Shown: positions 46,734 through 56,344, counted from the stretch's first letter. The stretch is 64,000 nucleotides of DNA from Oscillospiraceae bacterium (GCA_034925865.1 JAYFRN010000027.1:29582-93581), one strand, 5' to 3'. Translations and numbers: made by a program. Notes: generated by a model from the letters alone, not told the origin.

Positions 46734-46770
46734 CAAGGCGCCGCCGCACCGATTGTGCGGCGGCGCCTTG
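46734..46770 (+). terminator. groESL terminator hairpin
   Basis: CAAGGCGCCGCCGCAC (46734-46749) pairs perfectly over 16 bp with 46755-46770, loop CGATT. Only a weak T-run follows. Confidence 0.75.
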
Positions 46771-46882
46771 GGGTTTATATTAAAATAAATTATATACACT
46801 GCATAATAATGTTCACAAACTCAGCCATTTTATAGTTGTAATGATTTTGATAGAATATTATCAATTTATTTAATAATTTATA

Positions 46883-46911
46883 TTGACAATAACGCTCAGA
46901 TGTGTTATATT
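46883..46911 (+). promoter_or_regulatory. Strong promoter of lipoprotein gene
   Basis: TTGACA (46883-46888), 17 bp, TATATT (46906-46911), ~52 bp before the TTG start. Confidence 0.75.
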
Positions 46912-46962
46912 AATAAAACATATAATCTTCATAATAAAAACTGATCGGAGAAGAATATTATT

Positions 46963-47727
46963 TTGTATTATAAAAAATCGCCGCTATTGATTATCGATGT
47001 TGTGCTAGTGTTTGTAACGGTTTTTTGCTGGGGGTGTACGGTGAATAAAGTAAATAAAAACGATTTCAATATACCCAATATTACCGCAGTTGAAACTATT
47101 GATGGTACGCAGGCAAAGGCGCTTCTTTTAGGGTACTCGTGGGATGACTGTGAAGATGGTGTTCAAGCTGATAGCATATCAGCGTATAAGGCAGAATATA
47201 CCAAAGAAAATACATTGATTATTGACGGAGAAATGGGAGAGAACATTATTGCTCTTTCCGCTGAAAATCCCATGACAGCGAGTTATGAAATCTATCTACC
47301 GAACGGAATGGTATACGATAATGGGAAACGAGAATTATATGATTCACTTAACACACGCCTATACTGGACAGATGATAAAACCGGAATTGGCATAATTGCG
47401 CCATTTGTGCCAGGTGTCTATATTTATAAGGTGACAATAAAATGGGAACAGAACAATTTAAATGCCATTTATGGAATTAAGGTGGTTATGACTGGTACTC
47501 GTAACGCATATGACGAGGCTATAAGCGTAATATGGAATAATTACAATGAAGCGCTTTCTGTTTCTTTTAAGGGTGTTTCAACATTACCAGGCGCCGAATA
47601 TGCGGGTAATTGCTATATCTTTGAGGTTGAATTGCCAAATGGTACTGTACAAGCCGCTATGTCAAAGAAGAATGGCACATCGTTAATCTATAGCGGTGGT
47701 AACTGGCATTTAAATAATAAATCCTAA
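46963..47727 (+). CDS. Predicted lipoprotein of unknown function
   Basis: A 254-residue protein. The signal peptide ends FCWGC, a lipobox. The mature part is beta-rich with no family I recognise; NNYNEALSVSFKGVSTLPG and YIFEVELPNGTV are notable stretches. TTG 46963 follows a GGAGAAGAA. The gene is more AT-rich than the neighbouring groESL and has its own promoter. A weak terminator hairpin follows. Confidence 0.65.
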   Translation: MYYKKSPLLIIDVVLVFVTVFCWGCTVNKVNKNDFNIPNITAVETIDGTQAKALLLGYSWDDCEDGVQADSISAYKAEYTKENTLIIDGEMGENIIALSAENPMTASYEIYLPNGMVYDNGKRELYDSLNTRLYWTDDKTGIGIIAPFVPGVYIYKVTIKWEQNNLNAIYGIKVVMTGTRNAYDEAISVIWNNYNEALSVSFKGVSTLPGAEYAGNCYIFEVELPNGTVQAAMSKKNGTSLIYSGGNWHLNNKS

Positions 47728-47825
47728 GACTAAATATGAATATCATGAGCGATAACGATTGAGATTAGAGCATATGAGCATCCGCTTTTTTATTTTTCAT
47801 ATTACTAACCTCATAAAATTAATAT

Positions 47826-47862
47826 GGCAAGGCGCATATCCTATGGATCATGCAGCCTTGCC
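47826..47862 (+). terminator. Weak terminator-like hairpin
   Basis: GGCAAGGC (47826-47833) pairs with GCCTTGCC (47855-47862), with further CAT/ATG pairing inside. It lies between convergent genes and may serve either. Confidence 0.45.
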
Positions 47863-47936
47863 GTTTATCAATGGATTTACTCTTTTAAGTTTTACTTATT
47901 ATATCATGAATTGTTTTGTTTGTCAATATGATAATT

Positions 47937-49352
47937 TTATTTATTCTCTCTCCCGCCGGTTTCCTTGAACAGCAATTTTTTAAAGGCGGGACCGTTAAAG
48001 GGAATCAACGGATATAAATAAGATTTCCCGTCTGTTCCTTTTGTAAGGTATAGTATTACATGATTGATTATAAACGCGCCGATAAACCCCCAGACGCCCA
48101 GCAATCCTACGCCTATTATCAAAAATATTCTCGCAAATTTAAAGCCGTATCCAAGCTCGTAATTTGTCGGTACAAAATTTGCGATAGCCGTAAACGCAGC
48201 ATATAAAATAGTCTGAGGCAAAAACCATCCTGATTTTACGGCGAAATCACCGAGCAGAAGACCGCCTACTACGCTCAACGAATTTGACAGCGCGTTCGGA
48301 GTATTCAGGGATGCGAGCTTCAGGCCGTCAATGGCGATCTCAATGATTAAAAACTGCAAGAAAAGAGGGACCGTATATTCATCGAGCTTTGTTATAAATC
48401 CCATCTGCGACGGGAGAAGAGTCTTATTGCTTACAAACAAAATCCAAATCGGTATCATGTATACCGAAGCTATGAATACAAAAAGTCTAACAAACCTCAT
48501 ATATGTGCCTGTAAACGGAGGAAAGTAATAATCCTCAGCTTCTTCTAGGTACTCGAAAATACTCATGGGAAGGCAAATGACGCTTGGCGTGGTATCGCAT
48601 ATAATGAGCACCTTTCCTTCCGTAAGCATGGCGGCGGCGGTGTCCGGTCTTTCTACATATCTGACTTTAGGTAGGGGGCTAAACTTCTGAATTCCGGTAT
48701 GGGGAAAAAGAGCTTCCGATAAAGTTTGCTGAGTGAGCGCCAGTGATTTCAGTGTTTTTATTGATTCAAGCTTTTGACGCATTGTATTCACCAAGGTTTC
48801 GTCTGCTCTTCCGGATATATAAGTCATCGTCACCTGCGTTGCGGTCAGCTCTCCTATGGAAAAATTCTCAAAGCAAAGCGACGGCGTTCTTATCCGTCGC
48901 CGGATAAGCACCGTATTTTCGAAAATGCTTTCCGTAAAGCCCTCATGAGGGCCACGGAGAGTTTTATTCTTTTCGGGCTCGCTGACCGCTCGTCGGGGAT
49001 AGCTTTTTACGTCGATTATTATCGCCTGTTTATATCCGTCTATGAGTAATGCCGCTTTGCCTCGGAAAACCTCGTCAGCCGTGCTTATCTCGTTGTCTGA
49101 AAAACTCACATCCGGAAACGAAAGGTTTTTTATTGCGAAATCCGTCTCGTTTACACAGTTTGCCGTATTTATATCGGAGCAATCCCGCATTACGAATATA
49201 AGATCTTTTGGAGATACATATCCTTGCGTAAAATATATAATAGCGCGCCGACCGTCGGCCACAGTATCAACGCTTTTGATATCAAAGCTTTTTGCGCGAT
49301 TTAACGCGTTATTCATTAAATTTATGTTTTCATCTATTGCCGCAGAGAGCAT
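47937..49352 (-). CDS. Spore germination protein, GerA/SpoVAF family
   Basis: A 471-residue protein. The N-terminal cytoplasmic half carries GerA signatures (LIDGYKQAIIIDVKSYPRR, RGPHEGFTESIFEN, ELTATQVTMTYISGRA). The C-terminal half has about five membrane helices and a basic end. Family members are A-subunits of germinant receptors or the related SpoVAF of the spore inner membrane. No gerB or gerC-like genes follow, so a lone receptor subunit or a SpoVAF-like role are both possible. AAAAGGTGAT precedes the ATG. Confidence 0.88.
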   Translation of the reverse strand: MLSAAIDENINLMNNALNRAKSFDIKSVDTVADGRRAIIYFTQGYVSPKDLIFVMRDCSDINTANCVNETDFAIKNLSFPDVSFSDNEISTADEVFRGKAALLIDGYKQAIIIDVKSYPRRAVSEPEKNKTLRGPHEGFTESIFENTVLIRRRIRTPSLCFENFSIGELTATQVTMTYISGRADETLVNTMRQKLESIKTLKSLALTQQTLSEALFPHTGIQKFSPLPKVRYVERPDTAAAMLTEGKVLIICDTTPSVICLPMSIFEYLEEAEDYYFPPFTGTYMRFVRLFVFIASVYMIPIWILFVSNKTLLPSQMGFITKLDEYTVPLFLQFLIIEIAIDGLKLASLNTPNALSNSLSVVGGLLLGDFAVKSGWFLPQTILYAAFTAIANFVPTNYELGYGFKFARIFLIIGVGLLGVWGFIGAFIINHVILYLTKGTDGKSYLYPLIPFNGPAFKKLLFKETGGRENK

Positions 49353-49523
49353 ATAATCACCTTTTCACTTCTGATTTCCGTCAAAAATAATACCTGTTCT
49401 ATAAAAACACTCAGTGCTTACTCTTAAAATTTTCAGACTGCATCAAGTTTTAGTATAATCCAGATTCGCGGATGACGTATTTAATTATATTCTTTCCTCA
49501 TGTGCTCTAATTATTCTATATAA

Positions 49524-49576
49524 TATCTGTTGAACAATCATAAAACACATACTTCAGTAAAAGCTTTTAGCAGACA
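49524..49576 (-). repeat. Family B element remnant
   Basis: In reverse orientation it matches the B right end: TCTGTTGAACAATCATAAAA then CACATAC and CAGTAA. It closes with TTTTAGCAGACA. The middle is deleted, leaving ~53 bp. The rest of the 49353-49674 spacer shows nothing recognised. Confidence 0.6.
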
Positions 49577-49674
49577 ATATAATAATATTTTACGAATGAA
49601 AACATTTCCGTGCAAAGCAAAATATTTATTATGCCCGAGAACTCTTGAATTTATTCATTACCAAAGAAAAAATA

Positions 49675-49703
49675 TTGCAAAATATCAATATGCTTGATAT
49701 AAT
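49675..49703 (+). promoter_or_regulatory. Promoter of DUF402 gene
   Basis: TTGCAA (49675-49680), 17 bp, TATAAT (49698-49703), ~48 bp before the ATG. Confidence 0.65.
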
Positions 49704-49751
49704 TCTTATTATTGCATTTCCATTCTACTTTATGCTAAAGGAATAGCTCCA

Positions 49752-50297
49752 ATGAAACGAAAACGTCTTGACAGAGATATTTGGACATCCATAACATCAA
49801 AAAGATATATTCAGAAACAGATAAAAAATAGTGACTTCAATGGAATTGTTTCTCTTTTATATATTGATGATGTTTCTACTGCTTCGCGATGGAAATATCC
49901 TGATAAAGAAATAACAGTATGCGACAAGGGAATGAAATGGCTTCAAATCATGCCCTTTGATGAATACTATGTTATAACAGCCATGATTAACGATCAAAGC
50001 AACATAAATATATGGTATATTGATATGATAGCAAATAAGGGTTTTTCCGAAGATAACGTCGCCTTTTTTGATGATCTTTATTTGGATCTGACTGTACGGC
50101 CGAACGGTGATATAGATATTGATGATATGGACGAGCTCGAAGACGCACTCAAGCAAAATGATATTACTGATGATTTATTTAATTTGGCATTAAGTACGAA
50201 GGAAAAACTTCAAAAAGGTATATTAACGGATATACCGAAATTCAACGATTTTTGCATTAAGCTCATGCTTGATATAGAAAACATCAATTTACTATAA
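49752..50297 (+). CDS. DUF402 family protein
   Basis: A 181-residue soluble protein with the DUF402 pattern: CDKGMKWLQIMPFDEYYVITAMIN, INIWYIDMIANKGFSEDNVAFFDDLYLDLTV then PNGDIDIDDMDELEDAL. Members are predicted nucleoside-phosphate hydrolases or RNA-binding proteins related to FAU-1. The D..DLYLDL and DMDELE acidic residues are those expected for a metal site. Own promoter; stand-alone gene. Confidence 0.75.
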   Translation: MKRKRLDRDIWTSITSKRYIQKQIKNSDFNGIVSLLYIDDVSTASRWKYPDKEITVCDKGMKWLQIMPFDEYYVITAMINDQSNINIWYIDMIANKGFSEDNVAFFDDLYLDLTVRPNGDIDIDDMDELEDALKQNDITDDLFNLALSTKEKLQKGILTDIPKFNDFCIKLMLDIENINLL

Positions 50298-50424
50298 TTT
50301 CTGCAAACAAAGCTCATATTTCGACGGAACGTAATGGTCATAATAAGTTTGTATAGTTTCTGTTGAATAAGGCCAATCCATATCATGATTACCGATTTTA
50401 AAAATGAAATTAAAGTGAAGAATG

Positions 50425-50453
50425 TTGACCGGGCGGCATGAACAGCGTATAAT
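50425..50453 (+). promoter_or_regulatory. Promoter of ABC exporter gene
   Basis: TTGACC (50425-50430), 17 bp, TATAAT (50448-50453). The leader is about 100 nt. Confidence 0.75.
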
Positions 50454-50558
50454 AAATTTATATTTAATGCTTGCTAAAGCATAATGTTATGAGCAGTTGT
50501 GTTTGCAAACTGTTATTCAACAGGTATTTACAATTTTAAAAGGATCGGTAATATTATT

Positions 50559-52586
50559 ATGATGGGACCTCCTCTACCACCGCCCGGCGGCGGACGCGGA
50601 CGATTTGAATATAAAAAGGTTACACCGCCCAAATCGTTTAAAGATCTCTCGAGATATTTAAACGAGCTTGTCGGCGGGTTTTTCTTCCGGCTTTTCTATA
50701 TATTCAGGCTTGTATGGGAAACCGGGCCATGGATATTGTTTGTAATGCTGTTTATGTCGGTTTTCAACGGCGTTATGCCGGTCATAGGTGCTCTTATATC
50801 AAAAAATATACTGAACATGTTTCAAAACGTCATGACCGACAAAACAATCGACTTCAACACGATTCTTATTATGTTTGTTTTTCTTTTCCTGTACAGAATC
50901 ATCAACAATGTTATGTCAAGGTTGAATAACATTTTTACAAGTATATCAGGTGAACGGGTCGTTGATTATATAAAGAGAAAAATAATGAACAAAGCAAAAA
51001 CCGTCGATCTTTCTTCCTTTGACCGTCCCGAATTCTATGAAAAGCTTGAAAATGCAAACAGAGAAGCGGGCAGCCGCCCGATAGCCATAATGAGTTCGAC
51101 CTTCGGTATAGTGTCGACGCTTATCAGTATGATAAGCTTTATCGTAATTCTCGCCTCAATAAGCCCTCTTGCGACACTGGTTATAATTGCGATATCCGTT
51201 CCATCCGCTATAATCAACTTTGTATACCGCAAAAAAACATTTACTTATATGCGCCGCCGCTCTAAGGAACGGCGTCAGATGGGTTATTTTTCCGGGCTGC
51301 TTGTCGACAAGGATCTTGCAAAGGAGCTCAAGCTCTTTGATTTGTCCGACGGCTTTATCGACAGATATAAGAAAGTCTTTAAGGAATACTTCTCCGGAAT
51401 TAAAAAGCTTATAATCAACGAAGGGCTTTGGCATGCCGGTCTTTCTGTCATTTCCTCTACGGTCAACTTTCTTTTTTACGTCTTTATCGGCTATAAAGTA
51501 TATTTAGGCAATATTATGATTGGCGATTATTCGCTGTATACCAACGCGCTTCAGCAAGTTGCGAACGGCGTTTCTTCGCTTATATCGATAACATCGAGCA
51601 TATATGAAGGCACTCTTTTCATCGACAACATGATCGAATTCATGAACGAAAAACAGACCATCGTCCCCCGTCTTATGCCTCCTGTTGTCCTTTCGCACGG
51701 AATGTCTCATACGGTTGAATTTAAAAACGTCAGCTTCAGATACCCCGGAACACAGCGGGATGTTCTTAAAAACATTTCGACCGTATTCCGTCCGGGCGAA
51801 TCAGTCGTGCTGGTCGGTCTGAACGGTTCAGGCAAAACAACTCTTATAAAGCTGTTAACACGTCTTTATGATCCGACAGAGGGAGAAATCCTGCTCGACG
51901 GGCGGAATATAAAAGACTATGACCTTAAATCTCTTTATAAAACATTTGGCATCATTTTCCAGGATTTCGGAAAATATGCCGTTACCGCATCGGAAAACAT
52001 AACCTTCGGTGATGTGCGCCACGAATTTGATCTTCAGGCAGTAAAAGAAGCCGCCCGCCAAAGCAACGCGGACGACTTTATAGAAAAGTTAAACAGCGGA
52101 TATGAAACGCCTTTGATGAGGATCTTCGAAGCCGACGGAGCGGAGTTATCCGGCGGGCAATGGCAAAAGCTTGCGATTGCCAGGGCTTTTTATTCTAATT
52201 CCGATATATTGATACTCGACGAACCCACAGCATCGCTTGATCCGCTTGCGGAGCAGGAAATATTCAATCAATTTGATAATCTTCGCAAAGGCAAAACGAC
52301 GCTTTTTGTCTCTCACAGGCTTTCGAGCGCGACAACCGCATCGAAAATTCTTGTGCTTCAAAATGGCGTACTGATCGAGGAGGGCAGACACTCCGAGCTG
52401 ATGGCGAAAAACGGAGTATATAACCTTCTCTTTACAACGCAGGCAAAAAGGTATATCGACGCGGATAACAATAACCCTCAGGCGGAATCCGCCGATTTAC
52501 CGCAGGAAAAGGCTTTTGAAAAAACAGCCGGGGAAAATGAAGAGGTTAACAATTTTTCAAATATCCATAAGCCAGAACAGGAATGA
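50559..52586 (+). CDS. ABC exporter, lantibiotic-transporter-like half-transporter
   Basis: 675 residues. The N-terminus is a proline/glycine-rich stretch (MMGPPLPPPGGGRGR). Six membrane segments span ~55-330, then the nucleotide-binding domain with Walker A GLNGSGKTT (~430), IFQDFGKYAVTASENI, signature LSGGQWQK and Walker B ILILDEPTASLD, with SHRLSS after it. The QDF..Y...ENI stretch and LSGGQWQKLAIAR resemble NisT/SpaT peptide exporters lacking a peptidase domain. The acidic C-terminal tail (~640-675) is variable. No lantibiotic or peptide genes are adjacent, so the cargo is unknown. ATG 50559 or 50562. Confidence 0.8.
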   Translation: MMGPPLPPPGGGRGRFEYKKVTPPKSFKDLSRYLNELVGGFFFRLFYIFRLVWETGPWILFVMLFMSVFNGVMPVIGALISKNILNMFQNVMTDKTIDFNTILIMFVFLFLYRIINNVMSRLNNIFTSISGERVVDYIKRKIMNKAKTVDLSSFDRPEFYEKLENANREAGSRPIAIMSSTFGIVSTLISMISFIVILASISPLATLVIIAISVPSAIINFVYRKKTFTYMRRRSKERRQMGYFSGLLVDKDLAKELKLFDLSDGFIDRYKKVFKEYFSGIKKLIINEGLWHAGLSVISSTVNFLFYVFIGYKVYLGNIMIGDYSLYTNALQQVANGVSSLISITSSIYEGTLFIDNMIEFMNEKQTIVPRLMPPVVLSHGMSHTVEFKNVSFRYPGTQRDVLKNISTVFRPGESVVLVGLNGSGKTTLIKLLTRLYDPTEGEILLDGRNIKDYDLKSLYKTFGIIFQDFGKYAVTASENITFGDVRHEFDLQAVKEAARQSNADDFIEKLNSGYETPLMRIFEADGAELSGGQWQKLAIARAFYSNSDILILDEPTASLDPLAEQEIFNQFDNLRKGKTTLFVSHRLSSATTASKILVLQNGVLIEEGRHSELMAKNGVYNLLFTTQAKRYIDADNNNPQAESADLPQEKAFEKTAGENEEVNNFSNIHKPEQE

Positions 52587-52617
52587 GCCGTATTTACACA
52601 TACGAATCCAAAACCTC

Positions 52618-52821
52618 TTAAAAAAATGAATTTGCACCGTTTTCCGCCAGTACTCTTACAATTTCACGCATTTCATCCTTCGAATTTGCTTCACGTGCTT
52701 TTTTAATCACCGTGTCACGCTGTTCTTTTGACATTCTTCCGAATACTATTACCGCATCGCGGTTCTGTGCCAATGCCATACCAAAGCCGAGCGGGACGGT
52801 GTCATCTATCATATAATCCAT
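52618..52821 (-). CDS. Small conserved protein of unknown function
   Basis: A 67-residue soluble protein: PLGFGMALAQNRDAV, then RMSKEQRDTVIKKAREANSKDEM and a short helical end. The pattern of a GFGMALAQN head followed by helices recurs in small uncharacterised clostridial proteins as I remember them; no function is known to me. GAAAGG precedes the ATG at a normal distance. Convergent with the ABC exporter gene. Confidence 0.65.
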   Translation of the reverse strand: MDYMIDDTVPLGFGMALAQNRDAVIVFGRMSKEQRDTVIKKAREANSKDEMREIVRVLAENGANSFF

Positions 52822-52993
52822 TTGACCATACCTTTCTTTTCTTTTAGATGGTAATAAAATTTGTCAAAGCTATTTATTTATTACCGTTTTATGATAATAT
52901 GTCTATTGCTTTATTATTATCCGCTTTATAGCGGTATTTTATGCTTATATTGCAAATAAATCGGTAAAATTATATCAACGGAGATTTGTTATA

Positions 52994-53707
52994 ATGAAAA
53001 ATATCCGGCTCGACAAGCTTTTATCCGAAATGGGGATCTGCTCTCGGAAGGAAGCGGGACGAATTGCCCGAAACGGCAGTATTACCGTTAACGGTGACAT
53101 ATATAAAGATTCCTCCGAAATAATTGACATATCTTCCGAAATCCGCGTTATGGGTGAACGGATCGAATACGATCCTTGCCCGCTTTTTATGATGAATAAG
53201 CCGGCAGGGTTAATATGCGCGGCGGATGATCCGCGGGAAAGGACTGTATTCGAGCTTCTGGGAGAACGGGAAAGGCGAATGGAGCTTTTCACGGTGGGCA
53301 GACTTGACAAAGACACCACAGGTCTTTTGATCCTCACCAACGACGGCGCTCTTGCTCACAAGCTTCTTTCTCCTAAAAAGCATGTAGACAAAATATATGA
53401 CGTCACGAGTGATTTGGAGTTTTCTGAAAACGATGTTGCCGCGTTCAAAGAAGGCGTTTTTATTGACCGCGAAACCAAGACCCTTCCCGCCTTGCTTCAA
53501 ATCGACAGCATCGATCCGCATAAAGCCCTTCTCACAATAAGAGAGGGTAAATTTCATCAAATTAAACGTATGTTAAACGCGGTGGACAAAAATGTAACCG
53601 CATTGAAAAGAGTATGCTTTGCCGGAATACCACTGGATCCTTCCCTTCCTGAAGGCGCGTTCAGGCACCTTACCAAAGAAGAAGCCGATATGCTTATAAA
53701 CAGATAA
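52994..53707 (+). CDS. Pseudouridine synthase, RsuA/RluB family
   Basis: A 237-residue protein. The N-terminal S4 RNA-binding domain (~4-55; RLDKLLSEMGICSRKEAGRIARNGSITVNG) is followed by the catalytic domain with FMMNKPAGLICAADD, GRLDKDTTGLLILTNDG (catalytic Asp), and a FHQIKRML stretch. The length and the NKPAG...ADD.RERTVFELL segment are closest to the RsuA type that modifies 16S rRNA, but 23S specificity cannot be excluded. The 3' end overlaps the convergent ylbJ by 14 bp. Confidence 0.88.
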   Translation: MKNIRLDKLLSEMGICSRKEAGRIARNGSITVNGDIYKDSSEIIDISSEIRVMGERIEYDPCPLFMMNKPAGLICAADDPRERTVFELLGERERRMELFTVGRLDKDTTGLLILTNDGALAHKLLSPKKHVDKIYDVTSDLEFSENDVAAFKEGVFIDRETKTLPALLQIDSIDPHKALLTIREGKFHQIKRMLNAVDKNVTALKRVCFAGIPLDPSLPEGAFRHLTKEEADMLINR

Positions 53708-54659
53708 CGGCGTAACACGCGGCGATTATAGCTGAAGTAATTCCCATTGCCGCCTTGACAGCAATATATTTTTTTATCGACAGATCGGTATCCGAAATCA
53801 CTGATACTGTCTGGCATATTACCGACACCCCGCCGAATGAAATAAAAAGCGCCGTTAAGACAAATCCCGCCGTTCCTGATAAAGAAGCATGTTTTACTCC
53901 GCATGTCATCTCAAGCAATCCGCATATAAAAGTTTTAAGTATACCTTTAAGCCCAAGACTGCCGAGCATTCCGGTCAAAAATGAAAAAAACACCACAAAG
54001 CCGCAAATATACAATATATTGACAGCCGCCTCCTTTACCGCTGCGCTGAAAGCCGCGGAAATGCCGGGCGGCTCTTTTATTTCGTGTTTCTCACCGCCGG
54101 TAAATCCGCTTACGGCCTTAAAATGCTTTTTTCTATATGTAAAGCAAAACAATATACCGGCGCAAATAAGCTGAATTGCATAAAGCGCCGCGCCGGCCGA
54201 GGGTATATCGGGAAATGCTTGTCCCGCAACTCCGAATATAAATGCCGGTCCGCACAGATTACACGCAGGAATCAGCATTTCCGCTTCCTTTTTGCCAAAA
54301 CAGCCTTTTTTATAAAGCTCCTTGACGCATATACCGCCTATAGGAAAGCCGCATATACTCCCCAGCAGGAATGCTTTCGGCGCGCCGGAGGCACGGTTGT
54401 TTTCAGAACCCAATGAAATCAACACCGTAGATAAAACCATGAAAGGAAACAGCGCGGAAACGACAGTGCCGCATAGTTTTATTCCCTCATTAGCGCATTC
54501 GGCTGCCGTTTTTGGGAACAAAATAGCCGCAATACATGGCAGAAAAAAAATGGCTGAAGCGAAAGCTCTCAATACTGCGCTATTTTTTTGTGTTACGGTG
54601 CGGCTGTTCCGCATATATTTTTTATGTGAATCGGATATTGTTTTATTCATTATGTTCAT
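53694..54659 (-). CDS. ylbJ: Sporulation integral membrane protein YlbJ
   Basis: About 321 residues with eight or more membrane segments and two nucleoside-recognition-like halves: FPFMVLSTVLISLG, GSICGFPIGGICVKELYKKG, CNLCGPAFIFGVAG and LEMTCGVKHAS. YlbJ is needed for dipicolinic acid accumulation and engulfed-spore development. The start is unclear: ATG 54659, 54650 and 54614 are all in frame and none has a good ribosome binding site. Divergent from yqfC, with a shared spacer of only ~25 bp. Confidence 0.85.
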   Translation of the reverse strand: MNIMNKTISDSHKKYMRNSRTVTQKNSAVLRAFASAIFFLPCIAAILFPKTAAECANEGIKLCGTVVSALFPFMVLSTVLISLGSENNRASGAPKAFLLGSICGFPIGGICVKELYKKGCFGKKEAEMLIPACNLCGPAFIFGVAGQAFPDIPSAGAALYAIQLICAGILFCFTYRKKHFKAVSGFTGGEKHEIKEPPGISAAFSAAVKEAAVNILYICGFVVFFSFLTGMLGSLGLKGILKTFICGLLEMTCGVKHASLSGTAGFVLTALFISFGGVSVICQTVSVISDTDLSIKKYIAVKAAMGITSAIIAACYAVICL

Positions 54660-54684
54660 AATATGAAAGGAAACGGTTATTTTA

Positions 54685-54951
54685 ATGCGTAAGGCAGCAG
54701 TTATAGGTCCGGAACAATTATATGATGAAAAGCTTATATACATTCATGGAAGGACGCGCCTTCTGATGGAGGGATGTAAAAAAGTCGTTTTCTGCGATGA
54801 AACCACAGTAAAGCTTTTGTGCGGATTTAATGTCACCATCCATGGGGATGGCCTGAAAATAATGCATCTCGGAAACGGAAATGTGGCGGTTGACGGGAGA
54901 ATATCATCAGTCAGTTTTTCCGATGATGAGCTTCGGACGGTGCGTGAATGA
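54685..54951 (+). CDS. yqfC: Sporulation protein YqfC (YabP/YqfC family)
   Basis: An 88-residue protein with the family core IYIHGRTRLLMEGCKKVVFCDETTVKLLCGFNVTIHGDGL then LGNGNVAVDGRISSVSF. Expressed in the mother cell in relatives. AAAGGA upstream. The stop overlaps the yqfD start (ATGA). Confidence 0.88.
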   Translation: MRKAAVIGPEQLYDEKLIYIHGRTRLLMEGCKKVVFCDETTVKLLCGFNVTIHGDGLKIMHLGNGNVAVDGRISSVSFSDDELRTVRE

Positions 54952-56219
54952 AAAAGCCAAAAAGCAAAGATAATAAAAAAGCAATAAAAGATAAAGAAAA
55001 TAAAGATAAAAAGCTGCGCAGCTTTTTCCCGGGATTTACCGCGCTTGCCGCCGGTTATTCTGAGCTGTTAATAACCGGAAAGAAACCGGAAAGAGTATTG
55101 AATCTGGCGATAGCGCATAATATCGACGTTATATACGCGCAGGGATACAATGATTCCATCAAAATAGCCGTGACTCTTTCGGATTCGGCACGCATCATTG
55201 AGCTGTGTAAAGCAGAAAATATGCTCGGAGCCGTCATATCTGAAAATAAGCACGGCTTGAGACCGTTTTTTCTTAAATACAAAAGAAGGATCGGGCTGTT
55301 CGCAGGGATTATTTTTCTGATTTTTTCATTATACTTATCGACATTATTCATCTGGTGTGTTAAAATAGAAGGGAATGTAAGTTTAACCGAAGAACAGCTT
55401 CGGGATATGATACGCAAAAGCGGCATATGTGAAGGCGGTTTGGCGAGATCTGTCGATCCTGACGCGTTCCGCTTGACGCTTATTACGGAGCACCCGGAAA
55501 TTGCATTTGCCGCCGTCACAATAAGCGGCACCACCGCATATATACAGATAGCCGAACGCACTCCACCGCCAGCAAAGCGCGACATCTCACTCCCGATAAA
55601 TCTTGTGGCCTCTCGCAGCGGTATAATCAGAAAAACAATCGTCATACGCGGTACCGCCGCAGTAAAGGCCGGACAATACGTAAAAGAAGGCGAGCTTCTC
55701 GTCAGCGGCATAACCGCACTGAAGAACAGCGCATTCCGCATTGTCCGCGCCGAGGGAAAGATATATGGGGAAACCTGTCATGCGCCTGAATTCACCGTTC
55801 CTACCCAGGCGGACGTAAAGGTTTTTACCGGAAGAGAGATGACGGTTTCTTCTCTCGATATTCTCGGCTCTCAAATACCGTTATATCTGAACGGAACATG
55901 CAGTTTTGAGGATTATGATGTCATGCGTTTCCGGGATGAGGCGTTTTTATTTGACATAATAGAGCTTCCGTTCGGAATTATGAACCGTGTTTTTTTGGAA
56001 TATGAAATAAAACGTGAATGGATATCACCTCAAAGAGCGCAGGACATAGCATATGACCTTCTTGCTGCATATATCAAAAACAAACTCACCGGCGCCGAAA
56101 TAATAAGTAAGGAAACGGAAATAACCTGTTCTGACACGGACGGCTCCGTCACTCTTCGAGCTTCAATCAACTGTATCGAGGATATAGCTGTAGAAAAGGA
56201 ATTTACGATAGGACAATGA
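54948..56219 (+). CDS. yqfD: Sporulation protein YqfD
   Basis: A 423-residue protein. A Lys-rich N-terminus precedes a cytoplasmic domain (~25-110), one membrane helix (~120-142; FAGIIFLIFSLYLSTLFIW) and an extracytoplasmic region. The region after the membrane (VKIEGNVSLTEEQLRDMIRKSGI) has a POTRA/FtsQ-like look. Family motif RSGIIRKTIVIRGTAAVKAGQYVKEGELLVSG is clear. Required for sporulation in relatives. Follows yqfC by overlap. Confidence 0.9.
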   Translation: MKKPKSKDNKKAIKDKENKDKKLRSFFPGFTALAAGYSELLITGKKPERVLNLAIAHNIDVIYAQGYNDSIKIAVTLSDSARIIELCKAENMLGAVISENKHGLRPFFLKYKRRIGLFAGIIFLIFSLYLSTLFIWCVKIEGNVSLTEEQLRDMIRKSGICEGGLARSVDPDAFRLTLITEHPEIAFAAVTISGTTAYIQIAERTPPPAKRDISLPINLVASRSGIIRKTIVIRGTAAVKAGQYVKEGELLVSGITALKNSAFRIVRAEGKIYGETCHAPEFTVPTQADVKVFTGREMTVSSLDILGSQIPLYLNGTCSFEDYDVMRFRDEAFLFDIIELPFGIMNRVFLEYEIKREWISPQRAQDIAYDLLAAYIKNKLTGAEIISKETEITCSDTDGSVTLRASINCIEDIAVEKEFTIGQ

Positions 56220-56239
56220 GTAATTATCTGATTGCCGCT

Positions 56240-56344
56240 ATATTAAACTGCATTTAAATAAACCTTATTTATAAGAGAGAAAAGCCCATATGCCAGAGCC
56301 TTTTTTCTCTTTAAGCGGTAATTATTTTATTGCCGAGTTAATAA
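56240..56344 (+). repeat. Family A palindromic repeat
   Basis: A 105-bp copy: TATTAAACTGCATTTAAATA, hairpin AAGAGAGAAAAGCCCATATG / CCAGAGCCTTTTTTCTCTTT, AGCGGTAATTATTTTATTGC, CGAGTTAATAA. It sits between yqfD and phoH, inside an otherwise conserved gene order. Confidence 0.88.

Noticed and set aside
47759-47968. Small plus-strand open frame after the lipoprotein gene
   Set aside because: No ribosome binding site, it crosses a terminator-like hairpin, and its end overlaps the gerA-like gene.
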